Counted from the first letter of the stretch, positions 7,500-15,285 are shown. The stretch is 41,645 nucleotides of DNA from Companilactobacillus nantensis DSM 16982 (GCF_001435815.1 NZ_AZFV01000012.1:39140-80784), one strand, 5' to 3'. Numbers and translations are program-made. The notes: generated by a model not told the origin, from the letters alone.

Positions 7500-8321
7500 T
7501 TATTTTTTATCTACCATTTGATTCATAACCTTAGCAGTTACTGGAATATCAGCGTACTTACCAATGGAATCCTTGTCCATCACCACAGTATTGGTTGCGG
7601 AACCAGCTAAAGCAGCGAAGGCTTGGATTTGTTGAGCAGTGAAATACTTGTTATCAACTGAAGCTAACGTATCATTTAGTTTTTTGATTTCATAAGCTTT
7701 GGCATCAGCTCGGGCAATTGTTGCAGCCGCTTCAGCTTTAGCAGTCGAAACAGTAGCTTCATTTCGAGCCTTGGTTTCAATTTCAATACTTCTAGCATCC
7801 CCATTAGCTTTGGCAATGGCGGCTGTCTTTTCACGGTCAGCTCTGATTTGTTTCTCCATTGATTCAGTAATTGAGGCTGATGGCTTCAACTCATCGATAT
7901 TGACACGATCAACTTTAATACCATACGTATCGGTTAAATCACCAATGGCTGTGGCTAAATCTGCGTTAATTTTGGAAGTTGAGCCTAATGCTTCATTCAA
8001 ATCCAATTTACCGATAATGTCACGCAAGTGACCACGGACTAATTGAATCATTGACTCAACTGAGTTGCTATTTTCATATTGAAATTTTCTTGCGTCGGTA
8101 ATGTGATAATTCAATGTTACGTTCGTTTGAACTTCCGCATTATCCTTTGTAATAACTGAATATCCTTGTAATGATAAAGGAATCATCGCTAAATCAACAA
8201 TCTGAATTCTTTGGAAGAAAGGAATATAGAAATTTAATCCAGCACTAACTTCCCGACTATATTTCCCCAACGTTTCTACCAAACCTACATGGTTTTGATG
8301 AACTGTTTTCAATCCGAACAT
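7500..8321 (-). CDS. SPFH/Band 7 (stomatin-prohibitin-like) protein
   Basis: 273 aa. SPFH proteins form oligomeric membrane-associated scaffolds and often regulate proteases or mark lipid microdomains. The SPFH domain covers about residues 10-180 (VGLVETLGKYSREVSAGLNFYIPF; DNAEVQTNVTLNYHI; YGIKVDRVNIDELKP), followed by an alanine/glutamate-rich coiled segment (about 165-215). There is no clear N-terminal membrane helix, unlike QmcA or flotillin; the AGLNFYIPFF segment may dip into the membrane. AGGCGG precedes the ATG. It follows an RHH protein with a 19-base gap, so the two are probably co-transcribed. The cellular role is not evident. Confidence 0.85.
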   Translation of the reverse strand: MFGLKTVHQNHVGLVETLGKYSREVSAGLNFYIPFFQRIQIVDLAMIPLSLQGYSVITKDNAEVQTNVTLNYHITDARKFQYENSNSVESMIQLVRGHLRDIIGKLDLNEALGSTSKINADLATAIGDLTDTYGIKVDRVNIDELKPSASITESMEKQIRADREKTAAIAKANGDARSIEIETKARNEATVSTAKAEAAATIARADAKAYEIKKLNDTLASVDNKYFTAQQIQAFAALAGSATNTVVMDKDSIGKYADIPVTAKVMNQMVDKK

Positions 8322-8340
8322 ATTTATCCGCCTACTTTTC

Positions 8341-8670
8341 TTATTTCAATTCTTGAATCGTCAAAATATTACCAGCTGCTTTTACAACTTGATAATTTAT
8401 GGTTTCGTTAACCGAATCATTTGCCAATAAGTCGTAACGATAGTAAATACCCTTAACCTCGATCAAGTCGTTTGCCATATTGATCTTGTCCCCTCGAACG
8501 ACAGATCCTACTATTTGGCGCTGCTCGAGATTATTGGTGGGTACTGCCTCACTCAATTTAGTGACAATATAATTGTTAACACTGCGATTTTCACGGCTGG
8601 CGTCCTCAGAAATCCGGTCGTATAAATCTTTATCTAGTCTTAGTGCAATCATCTTATCTGCCATACCCAT
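8341..8670 (-). CDS. Ribbon-helix-helix (Arc-type) DNA-binding protein with a C-terminal extension
   Basis: 109 aa. The first ~45 residues fit an RHH fold: a short strand KMIALRLDKDLYDRI, helix A, and helix B NRSVNNYIVTKLSEAV. The rest (about 55-109) is a small beta-rich segment I do not recognise (VVRGDKINM...YYRYDLL). No good SD is seen before the ATG at 8670 or the ATG two codons later, and a TATAAT box ends only one base upstream (8671-8676), so translation may be leaderless or the start lies further in. The dyad directly upstream makes autorepression likely. It precedes the SPFH gene, which it may control. Confidence 0.65.
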   Translation of the reverse strand: MGMADKMIALRLDKDLYDRISEDASRENRSVNNYIVTKLSEAVPTNNLEQRQIVGSVVRGDKINMANDLIEVKGIYYRYDLLANDSVNETINYQVVKAAGNILTIQELK

Positions 8671-8710
8671 ATTATATCGCGTTTATATCAAAGTGATATC
8701 ACATTGATAT
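8671..8710 (-). promoter_or_regulatory. TATAAT box and triple GATATCA dyad upstream of the RHH gene
   Basis: ATATCAA-AG-TGATATCA-CA-TTGATAT (8685-8710) is a near-perfect 26-bp palindrome made of repeated TGATAT half sites, typical of RHH operators that bind several dimers side by side. A TATAAT on the minus strand follows at 8676-8671, directly before the start codon; no matching -35 box is evident. Confidence 0.5.
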
Positions 8711-8722
8711 TGGCAAAATGTC

Positions 8723-8756
8723 AAAAAAAGCAAGGCCACTAAAGTAGCTTTGCTTT
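8723..8756 (-). terminator. Intrinsic terminator of the GT8 gene, overlapping its stop codon
   Basis: AAGCAAAGCTACT and AGTGGCCTTGCTT form an imperfect stem followed on the minus strand by TTTTTTTG. The hairpin begins inside the last codons of the glycosyltransferase gene. Confidence 0.7.
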
Positions 8757-9548
8757 TCGTTGATAATGCTTATATAAACCGGAAAAACGTTCTTTGTAAT
8801 CCGGACGCCAAGGTTTATCACGACCACAAAAATGTAGAATAACTGTGTGGTCAATCACCCAATCAATATCCCATTCACCATTACTTTTAGCATAATAAAA
8901 AGGATTCATTCGAGCATCGTAATTGTACAGTTCATCAGGAATCTTCATAATATTTTGACCATACAAACCGTTTAAAATATCTTGATCTGGTAGTAACAAA
9001 GTTGCACCCATTTTTTTAATGTATCCGAAAATATCATCTGCTTTAACATTTTCCCGAATTGCTTCCAAATCCATTAACATGATACCTGAATTAAAGTATC
9101 CTTCAGCTTCATAATTACCTAAGCGTAATTTATTAAAATCGTCAGTCATATCCAAAGATGTGTGACTGGCGGCCGCATACCAATAATTTTTTAAGTCGAG
9201 TGTATACAAATGTTTCAAATCATTGATAACCAGAATATCGACATCTAAATATAAAATACGTTTAACATTCTTAGGCAAATACTTGTAAGCTAATAGTCGA
9301 TAATAAATAGTCTTAGGATAACGGTCAGTTGTTGGTGCATCGTCAAATTCATGGTCGTCAATAACTACTGGATGATAATGCATTCCTAATTTTTGGCAGA
9401 AGCTCTTAATCTCAGCATTCTTCTTTAATTTTGGATTTTGAATTACATAGACCGAATACTTTTCAATTGAAGAATTTTGTTTGATCGAATAAAGCGTTGT
9501 CATTAATTGTTGTGTTACATTGTCGTCAATTGCGAATAGTAAGTTCAT
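8739..9548 (-). CDS. Family 8 glycosyltransferase (retaining, galactosyl/glucosyl type)
   Basis: 269 aa. GT8 enzymes use UDP-sugars and Mn2+ with retention of configuration. The N-terminus (MNLLFAIDDNV) is the nucleotide-binding strand, the metal-binding DxD is in ILYLDVDILV (about residues 96-104), and later motifs FNSGIMLMDL, LLPDQDILNGLYG and VILHFCGRDKPW are standard GT8. AGGAGGG lies eight bases before the ATG. It is a stand-alone gene; targets in lactobacilli include surface glycoproteins, teichoic acid and lipopolysaccharide-like glycans, and the acceptor here is unknown. Repeat R5 lies directly upstream. Confidence 0.9.
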   Translation of the reverse strand: MNLLFAIDDNVTQQLMTTLYSIKQNSSIEKYSVYVIQNPKLKKNAEIKSFCQKLGMHYHPVVIDDHEFDDAPTTDRYPKTIYYRLLAYKYLPKNVKRILYLDVDILVINDLKHLYTLDLKNYWYAAASHTSLDMTDDFNKLRLGNYEAEGYFNSGIMLMDLEAIRENVKADDIFGYIKKMGATLLLPDQDILNGLYGQNIMKIPDELYNYDARMNPFYYAKSNGEWDIDWVIDHTVILHFCGRDKPWRPDYKERFSGLYKHYQRKAKLL

Positions 9549-9596
9549 CGATAAGCCCTCCTAGTTAAATCTCCTCAAGTCAATTATACTGATAAT

Positions 9597-9773
9597 GCCG
9601 CTTCCAAGATCAAGAAATTTAGGTCGCTATGGGGACCGCCGAAAGCCAAGGTCTTTCGGCTCGATTTTGAACCTCGCACAAAACGCGAGTTTCAAAATTC
9701 GTCCCGTGGTGTAGGCGCTAAATCGCCAACGCCACCTTCACAGCGACCTAAATTCTTGCTCTTTCCAGCTAGT
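9597..9773 (+). repeat. R5: copy of the structured intergenic element upstream of the GT8 gene
   Basis: The outer stem AGATCAAGAAATTTAGGTCGCT (9607-9628) pairs with 9742-9762 with one bulge and one mismatch. Core: GGGGACCG, hairpin 1 CCGAAAGCC-AAG-GTCTTTCGG (stem sequence unlike the other copies but fully paired), hairpin 2 TTTTGAACCTCGC with GCGAGTTTCAAAA, CGTCCC, and hairpin 3 with inner stem GGCG/CGCC around CTAAAT. The outer stem is almost the same as that of R7. Confidence 0.92.
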
Positions 9774-9997
9774 TCTTTGTTAGTGAATAACAATTTGCCA
9801 TAATTTTACTATAATCACCTAGAAAATTAGGTCATATTCTTATATATTTACTAAATCAAACAATAAACTACTAGCACGACGCGTTATATATATATCTACC
9901 AAACAAATGTATTAGTAAAACGCCATAAATGCAACCGCAATCATTGAATTTAATCATTTTACATAATCCATCAATAAATAAAAACAGGAGTTTAATT
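9774..9997. other. Intergenic stretch before the deformylase-like gene
   Basis: No gene is seen. AT-rich. It contains CTAGCACGACGCGTTATATAT (near 9870), a motif matched by CTAGCACAACGCGCTACATAT about 80 bases beyond R7 (near 34602), so R5 and R7 share some flanking sequence. The SD of the next gene (CAGGAG) ends at 9990. Confidence 0.4.
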
Positions 9998-10408
9998 ATG
10001 ATACAACCTATTAATTACGATACTAAATCACTTTCTCAAAAGGCTGAGTTGGCTACGAAAGCTGACAGTAATGTGGTTACTGATTTACTCGACACATTAA
10101 AAGCTAACTCGGAAAATTGCGTGGGAATGGCTGCCAACATGATTGGAGTCAACAAGCGGATTATAGTTTTCTCAATGGGAATGATGAATGTCCCTATGAT
10201 CAATCCTTCTATTATTAGTAAATCTCAAGAATATACAACTTCTGAGGGTTGCCTATCTTTGAGTGGTCAACGTCAAACTAAGCGTTATAAAAATATTACG
10301 GTGAAATACTTGGATAGTAATTTTCAAGAACATACACAAGAATTTTCAGATTTTATTGCTCAAATTATCCAACATGAAGTCGATCACTGTGAAGGTATTT
10401 TAATTTAG
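9998..10408 (+). CDS. Peptide deformylase-like protein, atypical motif 1
   Basis: 136 aa from the ATG at 9998, which has CAGGAG seven bases upstream; an upstream in-frame ATG at 9929 has no SD. Deformylases remove the N-formyl group from new proteins with a metal held by Cys and two His. Motif 2 (EGCLSL) and motif 3 (HEVDH) are intact. Motif 1, normally GxGxAAxQ, reads CVGMAANM, so the first Gly and the catalytic Gln are replaced. The protein is also shorter than housekeeping Def (about 185 aa in this group). This fits a paralogue subfamily in lactic acid bacteria whose substrate is uncertain; a regular def gene is expected elsewhere in the genome. Confidence 0.82.
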   Translation: MIQPINYDTKSLSQKAELATKADSNVVTDLLDTLKANSENCVGMAANMIGVNKRIIVFSMGMMNVPMINPSIISKSQEYTTSEGCLSLSGQRQTKRYKNITVKYLDSNFQEHTQEFSDFIAQIIQHEVDHCEGILI

Positions 10409-10414
10409 AGTACA

Positions 10415-10446
10415 AAAAAGGCGACCTTTTTAGGGTCGCTTTTTAT
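10415..10446. terminator. Bidirectional terminator between convergent genes
   Basis: GCGACC(C/T)-loop-GGTCGC flanked by A runs on the left and T runs on the right; it works on both strands and separates the deformylase-like gene from the surface-protein gene. Confidence 0.85.
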
Positions 10447-11559
10447 TTAGATAACATCGCTTTCTGCTACCCATTCGTTAGCAGAAATACGATACATCTT
10501 TTGTCCGTTAATAGTTGAAACTTTATCAACCATCCAAACACTTGCATCACTTAGACCACGATCAGTAACTTCTGTACCATCAGCACTGTAAAGTTTAGCT
10601 TGGCGAATTGCTACCACAACTAGTGGCAATTTATCGTTGGTTTGAGCATTACTTTGAGTTGTTGATGAACTGTGATGATGTGAAAAAGTTGTTGTTCCTG
10701 TGATTGGCGTTGTTTCTATCACTGGAGTTTTTACTACTGGTGTTCCATCATCGTTTAAAGATTGAATTTCTTTAAGCTTTGATTTAAAAGCATCTACATA
10801 CATTTCAAGTTCTTCTAAATTGCTGTAACCATGATTTCTATATTCCATAAAAAATGCACCTTCACGTTTCAAGGCTTTAAGCATTTTTTCTTTTTTATTG
10901 GTGGGTTCTTCGTCGCCAATAACACCATAAACAATACCAGTAAAATCGCTACTTGTATTTCTAATTCCATCTATTTCAGTATAAATATCTTCAAATCTGT
11001 TTTCTTGATATCCAGTTTCAGTATTTGAATCAGCAATGGGTTGACCATTACTATCCAGTACATAAGCAGCGCCATTTCCATAATAAGTATAAGGGACTAG
11101 TAAATCGCCCTCATAAGCAGGATCATCAACATTAGCCAATGGTTTAGTAGGATCCTGTTCTACAGCTTTTTGAATAGCTTCATCAGTTGGTCTAATTTCA
11201 ATGTAAGGAATTCTGTCCTTAGTTTTATTGATTCTATTTGTTGCCACTTGTTGTGGGTTTACTGGATTTTCTTCATCATTTGAAACCGGTACAGAATCTT
11301 GTGAAGACTTTTCTTGAGGTTCTTCCTTGGAAGATTCATTTGTATCCTCAGTTGTAGCCTCTTTTACTAGTTGAGAATCAACCTTTTCAACTGATTCATG
11401 ATTTTCAATCTTATCAGACGACACACTGTCAGCACCCTCAGCGCTAACTTCATCAGCCGCCTTAACAGTTAATACATTGTTACCTTGGATTCCAAATGCA
11501 AAAAGTCCAGCACCTAGAATAATTGAGCTATATAGTAATTTCTTCATATATTTCCTCAT
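10447..11559 (-). CDS. Secreted surface protein with a C-terminal SLAP (S-layer-type attachment) domain
   Basis: Up to 370 aa. The N-terminus is a Sec signal peptide (basic start, hydrophobic LYSSIILGAGLFAFGI, cleavage near VKA-AD). Residues about 35-105 are an acidic Ser/Glu/Asp-rich spacer. A middle region (about 115-270) with IPYIEIRPTDEAI, YYGNGAAYVLDSNG and IVYGVIGDEE is not a family I recognise. After a Thr/Ser/His linker the last ~60 residues (AKLYSADGTEVTDRGL...YRISANEWVAESDV) match the SLAP domain that binds wall polymers non-covalently. Two starts are possible: ATG 11559, overlapping the stop of a 14-codon leader ORF (ATGA), or ATG 11547 with GAGGA five bases upstream. Confidence 0.8.
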   Translation of the reverse strand: MRKYMKKLLYSSIILGAGLFAFGIQGNNVLTVKAADEVSAEGADSVSSDKIENHESVEKVDSQLVKEATTEDTNESSKEEPQEKSSQDSVPVSNDEENPVNPQQVATNRINKTKDRIPYIEIRPTDEAIQKAVEQDPTKPLANVDDPAYEGDLLVPYTYYGNGAAYVLDSNGQPIADSNTETGYQENRFEDIYTEIDGIRNTSSDFTGIVYGVIGDEEPTNKKEKMLKALKREGAFFMEYRNHGYSNLEELEMYVDAFKSKLKEIQSLNDDGTPVVKTPVIETTPITGTTTFSHHHSSSTTQSNAQTNDKLPLVVVAIRQAKLYSADGTEVTDRGLSDASVWMVDKVSTINGQKMYRISANEWVAESDVI

Positions 11560-11600
11560 ATAAATAAATTTTTTAAAACAACTTTAGGAATATACCACAT
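11556..11600 (-). CDS. Putative 14-codon leader ORF before the SLAP protein gene
   Basis: A consensus SD, AGGAGG, at 11618-11613 is followed 11 bases later by ATG (11600) opening a 14-residue frame (MWYIPKVVLKNLFI). Its TGA stop overlaps the first ATG of the surface protein gene as ATGA. The strength of the SD compared with that of the main gene suggests translational coupling or ribosome-dependent control, but the ORF could be fortuitous. Confidence 0.4.
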   Translation of the reverse strand: MWYIPKVVLKNLFI

Positions 11601-11677
11601 GAAAACGTTCACCTCCTAGGACTTTCTCTCAAATAAGTGGGTTTTATTTATCAAACAATAATTGAAATATTTTGCGT

Positions 11678-11711
11678 AAAAAAAAGCGGCCACATGGTCG
11701 CTTTTTTTTTA
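11678..11711. terminator. Terminator of mntH (works on both strands)
   Basis: GCGGCC-ACAT-GGTCGC between eight A and nine T. It overlaps the mntH stop codon and ends usp-mntH transcription. Confidence 0.85.
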
Positions 11712-13352
11712 ATTTCTTTCTTCAGTAGCTTCTTTGTCGAATTCTTCTTCAGAACTGGCATTAGCTGACAACTTAGCTAAATGAGCATATGTTGAATCAA
11801 CGTGTTCAGCAGCTAATGATACCTTAAGTCTTTCATTACCCTTGTGCATATCAACCATTGTCCAAACTAGCAATGCTAGAACGGCGATGATCAATACCCA
11901 TGCAATAATGTTAGCTTGGGTTGTTTGTCCAGCAGTGATTTTGTCACCGTAGAAGGCTTGAATTTGACCGGGTAAACCATAAAGGTTCAAGCCTGTCAAA
12001 GCGATGACTGAGAACCAGCCAAATCCTTTGATCCAAGCAGCATTCTTAAATTTGTTACCCATTTCAGTAGCACTATCTGTCATTAATAGTAGTGGCAACA
12101 TTGAAAATGGAAGTGCGAAAGCTAAGAAGACTTGTGAGTTGTTCATTAAATCATTTAAAGCCACGTGCTCGTCGATTGAACTCTTACCACTTGTCAACAT
12201 AACACAGATAAGAACAGGGATAACTGACAACAAACGTGTAACTAAACGTCTTAACCATAGAGGCATCTTCATGTGAACGAAACCTTCCATGATAACTTGA
12301 CCTGATAAAGTACCAGTAATAGTTGAATTTTGACCTGATGCTAACAAAGCAACGGCAAACAATGTTGAAAGGATACCTGACTTAGCAACAGCAATCAAAA
12401 CGCCGTTACTCAAAGTTGAAGTATCTGATAAAGCTTGGTATAAACCAAAGAATGATGGATCTTTAACAGCACCACTCTTGAAGACGGCAACACCCATAAC
12501 TAGTAGTAAAGCATTAACGAAGAAAGCAGCTGTTAGTTGAATATTTGAATCCCAAGCTGAGAAACGAACATTTTGAGCAACTGATTTTTCATCAGCGTGA
12601 TCAACTTTTCTTGTTTGAGAAATAGCTGAGTGAAGGTACAAATTGTGAGGCATAACAGTGGCACCAATGATACCTAAAGCACCAGTAAGTGGTGTTTGAC
12701 CACCGATTGTTGGACCGGTTGCGAAAGTTTTACCTGTTGGAATCAATCCAGCAAAAGCGGCGTTCCAATTAGGATTTGACAATGCAACTTGATAAATAAA
12801 TACGAATAAAATAACAAGAATTAAACATACAACGATAGCTTCAATTTTTCTGAAACCAATTTTAGTTAATAATAGCAAGACTAGAACATCACCAACAGTA
12901 ATGAATACGGCGATTACTAATGGGATATTGAATAATAGATACAAAGCGATGGCACCACCGATAACTTCGGCAATATCAGTCGCCATAATAGCAAACTCAG
13001 TTAAAATCCATAAAACGATACCTAGTGACTTACTTGTTCTAGCACGAATGGCTTGTGCCAAGTCCATCTTACTCACTATGCCTAGTTTAGCTGCCATATA
13101 TTGTAACAACATAGCAATTAAACTAGACATAAGAATAACTGACATTAGTAGGTATTGGAAATTTTGACCACCGGTGATTGATGTTGACCAGTTACCTGGA
13201 TCCATGTAACCGACGGCAACTAAAGCCCCGGGACCTGAATATGCTAGTAGTGTTTTGAAAAAACCTTTGTCTTTTGGAACTGAAACTGTACCATTGATTT
13301 CTTCTAGTGAAGGACCATTGGCGTATTGGATTAATTTGCGCTTTTCAGCCAT
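11709..13352 (-). CDS. mntH: Nramp family Mn2+/H+ symporter
   Basis: 547 aa. Proton-driven uptake of Mn2+ (also Fe2+, Cd2+) across the membrane; manganese is the main antioxidant metal of lactobacilli. The metal-binding signature DPGNW is at residues 51-55 in helix 1, and the partner motif MPHNLYLHS is near residue 235 in helix 6. About 11 membrane helices can be traced; the long acidic C-terminus (EEEFDKEATEE) is typical of lactobacillar copies. It follows a universal stress protein gene by 22 bases in the same unit, and a DtxR/MntR-type regulator is encoded divergently. Confidence 0.96.
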   Translation of the reverse strand: MAEKRKLIQYANGPSLEEINGTVSVPKDKGFFKTLLAYSGPGALVAVGYMDPGNWSTSITGGQNFQYLLMSVILMSSLIAMLLQYMAAKLGIVSKMDLAQAIRARTSKSLGIVLWILTEFAIMATDIAEVIGGAIALYLLFNIPLVIAVFITVGDVLVLLLLTKIGFRKIEAIVVCLILVILFVFIYQVALSNPNWNAAFAGLIPTGKTFATGPTIGGQTPLTGALGIIGATVMPHNLYLHSAISQTRKVDHADEKSVAQNVRFSAWDSNIQLTAAFFVNALLLVMGVAVFKSGAVKDPSFFGLYQALSDTSTLSNGVLIAVAKSGILSTLFAVALLASGQNSTITGTLSGQVIMEGFVHMKMPLWLRRLVTRLLSVIPVLICVMLTSGKSSIDEHVALNDLMNNSQVFLAFALPFSMLPLLLMTDSATEMGNKFKNAAWIKGFGWFSVIALTGLNLYGLPGQIQAFYGDKITAGQTTQANIIAWVLIIAVLALLVWTMVDMHKGNERLKVSLAAEHVDSTYAHLAKLSANASSEEEFDKEATEERN

Positions 13353-13374
13353 ATTAATCTCCCCCTTTGAATTT

Positions 13375-13815
13375 TTAACGGATAATCATGATTGAAATTG
13401 GTGAATACTTTGCCATGTAGGCAGCTTGTGAACCAAAATACTTTCTAATACCTTTTTTCGAAAGTGAACCGATAACTAAAAGATCAGCTTCGGATGCTGG
13501 AATCACATCTTTCACGATTGTTTCACCGGGATCCCCTTCGGCCACCATAAGTTCAACCTTCTTAACTCCGGCATCTAGTGCAACTTGACGATATTCTTTC
13601 AAATGATCTTCAAGTTCTGTACGTTCCCCATGAACGTAGTCTTTCGTCAACGCTTGGTAAACATTCATTTCGTTATCTTCAAGAATAGAAGTAATGATTA
13701 ATGTTGAACCATCTTTGATACAACGGTGCATGGCGTATCTGAAAGCCAATTGGGCATCGGCTGAATCATCGACACCGACTAAAACACGTTCAAAAGTGTT
13801 GTTTTGCTTCGACAT
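13375..13815 (-). CDS. Universal stress protein (UspA family)
   Basis: 146 aa from the ATG at 13815 (GGAGG eight bases upstream). UspA-fold nucleotide-binding proteins; the exact function varies. Visible are RVLVGVDDSADAQLAFRYA at the N-terminus and the ATP-binding pattern VIGSLSKKGIRKYFGSQAAYM with SPISIMIIR, close to G-2x-G-9x-G(S/T), though the first Gly stretch is altered (GSLSKKG). It is first in an operon with mntH, a pairing common in lactobacilli and suggestive of a role in Mn uptake or stress sensing. Confidence 0.9.
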   Translation of the reverse strand: MSKQNNTFERVLVGVDDSADAQLAFRYAMHRCIKDGSTLIITSILEDNEMNVYQALTKDYVHGERTELEDHLKEYRQVALDAGVKKVELMVAEGDPGETIVKDVIPASEADLLVIGSLSKKGIRKYFGSQAAYMAKYSPISIMIIR

Positions 13816-13841
13816 TGGTCTGTCCTCCAATATGTTTTCTT

Positions 13842-13866
13842 AAGACAAGTTGCTTCAACTCGTCTT
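13842..13866 (-). promoter_or_regulatory. Leader hairpin of the usp-mntH transcript
   Basis: AAGACGAGTTG-AAG-CAACTTGTCTT forms an 11-bp stem (one G-U) between the promoter and the SD of usp. There is no T run after it, so it is not a terminator; it may stabilise the messenger or bind a protein. Confidence 0.5.
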
Positions 13867-13876
13867 TCCAAAACTC

Positions 13877-13925
13877 ATTCTACCGCATTTTAACTAGATG
13901 TAAACCACTTTTTAAGGTGCCCTAA
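13877..13925 (-). promoter_or_regulatory. usp-mntH promoter with a possible MntR box
   Basis: On the minus strand TTTACA (13904-13899), a 16-base spacer and TAGAAT (13882-13877). Seven bases upstream of the -35 is TTAGGGCACCTTAA (13925-13912), a dyad of the TTAGG-CCTAA kind bound by DtxR/MntR family regulators. The nearby DtxR-type gene makes this a reasonable operator; the match is by eye only. Confidence 0.5.
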
Positions 13926-14231
13926 CAAAAATGTAAAAATAGTAATTATTTTTTAAAAATATCAGAAATCGCTTACTTGCCCATTATAAAGGGAATATCA
14001 GCAATATTATGAGGTATACAATAAAAAAATTACCCCCTACTTAACTATTTTATTTAAAATAAATATGCTATATTAAAAACGTTAATGACGGGGTTTATCA
14101 TTGATTTATATTATTTTACTAATGTTTAAATATACATGCGGTATATAAGTGCCTATTATCATAGGTTTCAAGCATTCTTATTAGGTACAACTAATTAAGT
14201 CAATCAAGCTCATCTATCTATGGGGGATTTT
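13926..14231. other. AT-rich divergent intergenic region
   Basis: No gene or convincing RNA motif. I looked for a yybP-ykoY manganese riboswitch because of GTAGGGGGTAA on the minus strand near 14030, but the rest of that fold is absent. A TTAGGTACAACTAA motif near 14180 may be a second metal-regulator site for the small ORF/mntR side. Confidence 0.3.
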
Positions 14232-14393
14232 ATGAAGAATAAACAACCAGAAACACGCATAAACGATGTCAAAGACCAAGAATACCTATCTACTAACTGG
14301 CTTACATCGGAGGTTCTAATCGGAATGTACTCAAGAGTCTTTACCAATGTACTCTTGTCCGACGACAAAATTTTTAAAGGACATTCCAAATAA
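14232..14393 (+). CDS. Hypothetical 53-aa protein upstream of the DtxR/MntR-type gene
   Basis: ATG 14232 to TAA 14393, preceded by GGGGGA at the right distance. The product starts MKNKQPETRINDVKDQEYL and ends LLSDDKIFKGHSK: soluble, charged, with a short central hydrophobic part (WLTSEVLIGMYSRVF). I do not recognise it. It lies 52 bases before the regulator gene on the same strand and would be co-transcribed. It could be a real small protein or a leader ORF; ATGTACTC repeats and an AAGAGT/ACTCTT dyad in its 3' half suggest some RNA structure. Confidence 0.4.
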   Translation: MKNKQPETRINDVKDQEYLSTNWLTSEVLIGMYSRVFTNVLLSDDKIFKGHSK

Positions 14394-14445
14394 GCTTGCT
14401 TATATAGAAGCAACTAGTTTAAATAGAAAAAAGTGGTGAATAATT

Positions 14446-15123
14446 TTGAACGATCTAAATTTTTTAAGACTTATCTTTGAATTGGGTGGTAGCTTTCAAA
14501 ACGTGAATAACATTGACCTAGCAGTCAAAGCTGGCGTCAGCAAAGCCTCTATCTCTGATCGAACACAACATCTAGCAAAGTTAGGCTTGGTTAAATATAC
14601 TAAATATTATGGGACAAAATTGACTAAAAAGGGATTAAACGCTGTTATACCACTAGTTCAACAGCATCGTTTGATTGAAACTTGGCTTTATGAGAAACTC
14701 GACATTCCATTGAGCGATATCTACGAAAAGGCCACCAAATTATCGGACCATCCTGATTTATTGTTAATTGATCGACTTAACATTTATATGGATTATCCTG
14801 AAACTTGCCCACATGGCAATATCATTCCAATCAACTGTACTATTCCTGAATTTACCAAAAGTTCACTGTTAGCCAATCAAGATATTTCCGAAACAACTTT
14901 CAAAATCATTAATTTTACTGAGGACAACTACCTCTTTAAAGTTTTAAATAATATCGACATTCACTTAGCTGACCAAATTAAGATCACTAATATCAACGGT
15001 TATGATCATTCAATGGTTGTTTTGAATTTACGCAACAATTTGAAACAAATTTTACCGAAGAATATTACTAAGATGATTCGCATCGAAAAAGTAACGGCAT
15101 CAACTCTAGAAAAAAGTGTTTGA
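14446..15123 (+). CDS. DtxR/MntR family metal-dependent transcriptional regulator
   Basis: 225 aa, TTG start with GTGGTGA seven bases upstream. The N-terminal winged helix (about 1-65: VKAGVSKASISDRTQHLAKLGLVKY, LTKKG) is followed by the helical dimerisation/metal domain; the HRLIETWLYEKL segment is the DtxR family's HRLxExFL motif, and HPDLLLIDRLN continues the domain. The C-terminal ~70 residues look like the FeoA/SH3-like domain of longer family members. It faces usp-mntH divergently, so the likely role is Mn-dependent repression of mntH. Metal choice cannot be proven here; some ligand positions differ from Bacillus MntR. Confidence 0.82.
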   Translation: MNDLNFLRLIFELGGSFQNVNNIDLAVKAGVSKASISDRTQHLAKLGLVKYTKYYGTKLTKKGLNAVIPLVQQHRLIETWLYEKLDIPLSDIYEKATKLSDHPDLLLIDRLNIYMDYPETCPHGNIIPINCTIPEFTKSSLLANQDISETTFKIINFTEDNYLFKVLNNIDIHLADQIKITNINGYDHSMVVLNLRNNLKQILPKNITKMIRIEKVTASTLEKSV

Positions 15124-15173
15124 GGATACATGATTCATTAATCACGCATTGTCAAACGCTCTTTTACAAAATA

Positions 15174-15219
15174 AATAGGCTCCATTCAAATGGGAAAATC
15201 CCTTTGAATGGAGCCTATT
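15174..15219. terminator. Terminator between the DtxR-type gene and marR
   Basis: AATAGGCTCCATTCAAA pairs with TTTGAATGGAGCCTATT around a small TGGGAAAATCCC hairpin; the stem is long and symmetrical, with modest T runs on each side. It separates two convergent transcripts. Confidence 0.75.
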
Positions 15220-15285
15220 ATTTTACGTTTAATAATGATTTTAAAAAATTTCTACAAGCAAATGAATTATGAAAACCAGAAACAG

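Noticed and set aside
13990-14060. Manganese riboswitch (yybP-ykoY) before mntH
   Set aside because: Only a GTAGGGGG-like stretch is present; the paired helices and the second conserved loop are missing and the distance to usp is large.
14210-14413. 67-aa minus-strand ORF opposite the 53-aa ORF
   Set aside because: No SD before its start, and the plus-strand frame has a better start, SD and position.
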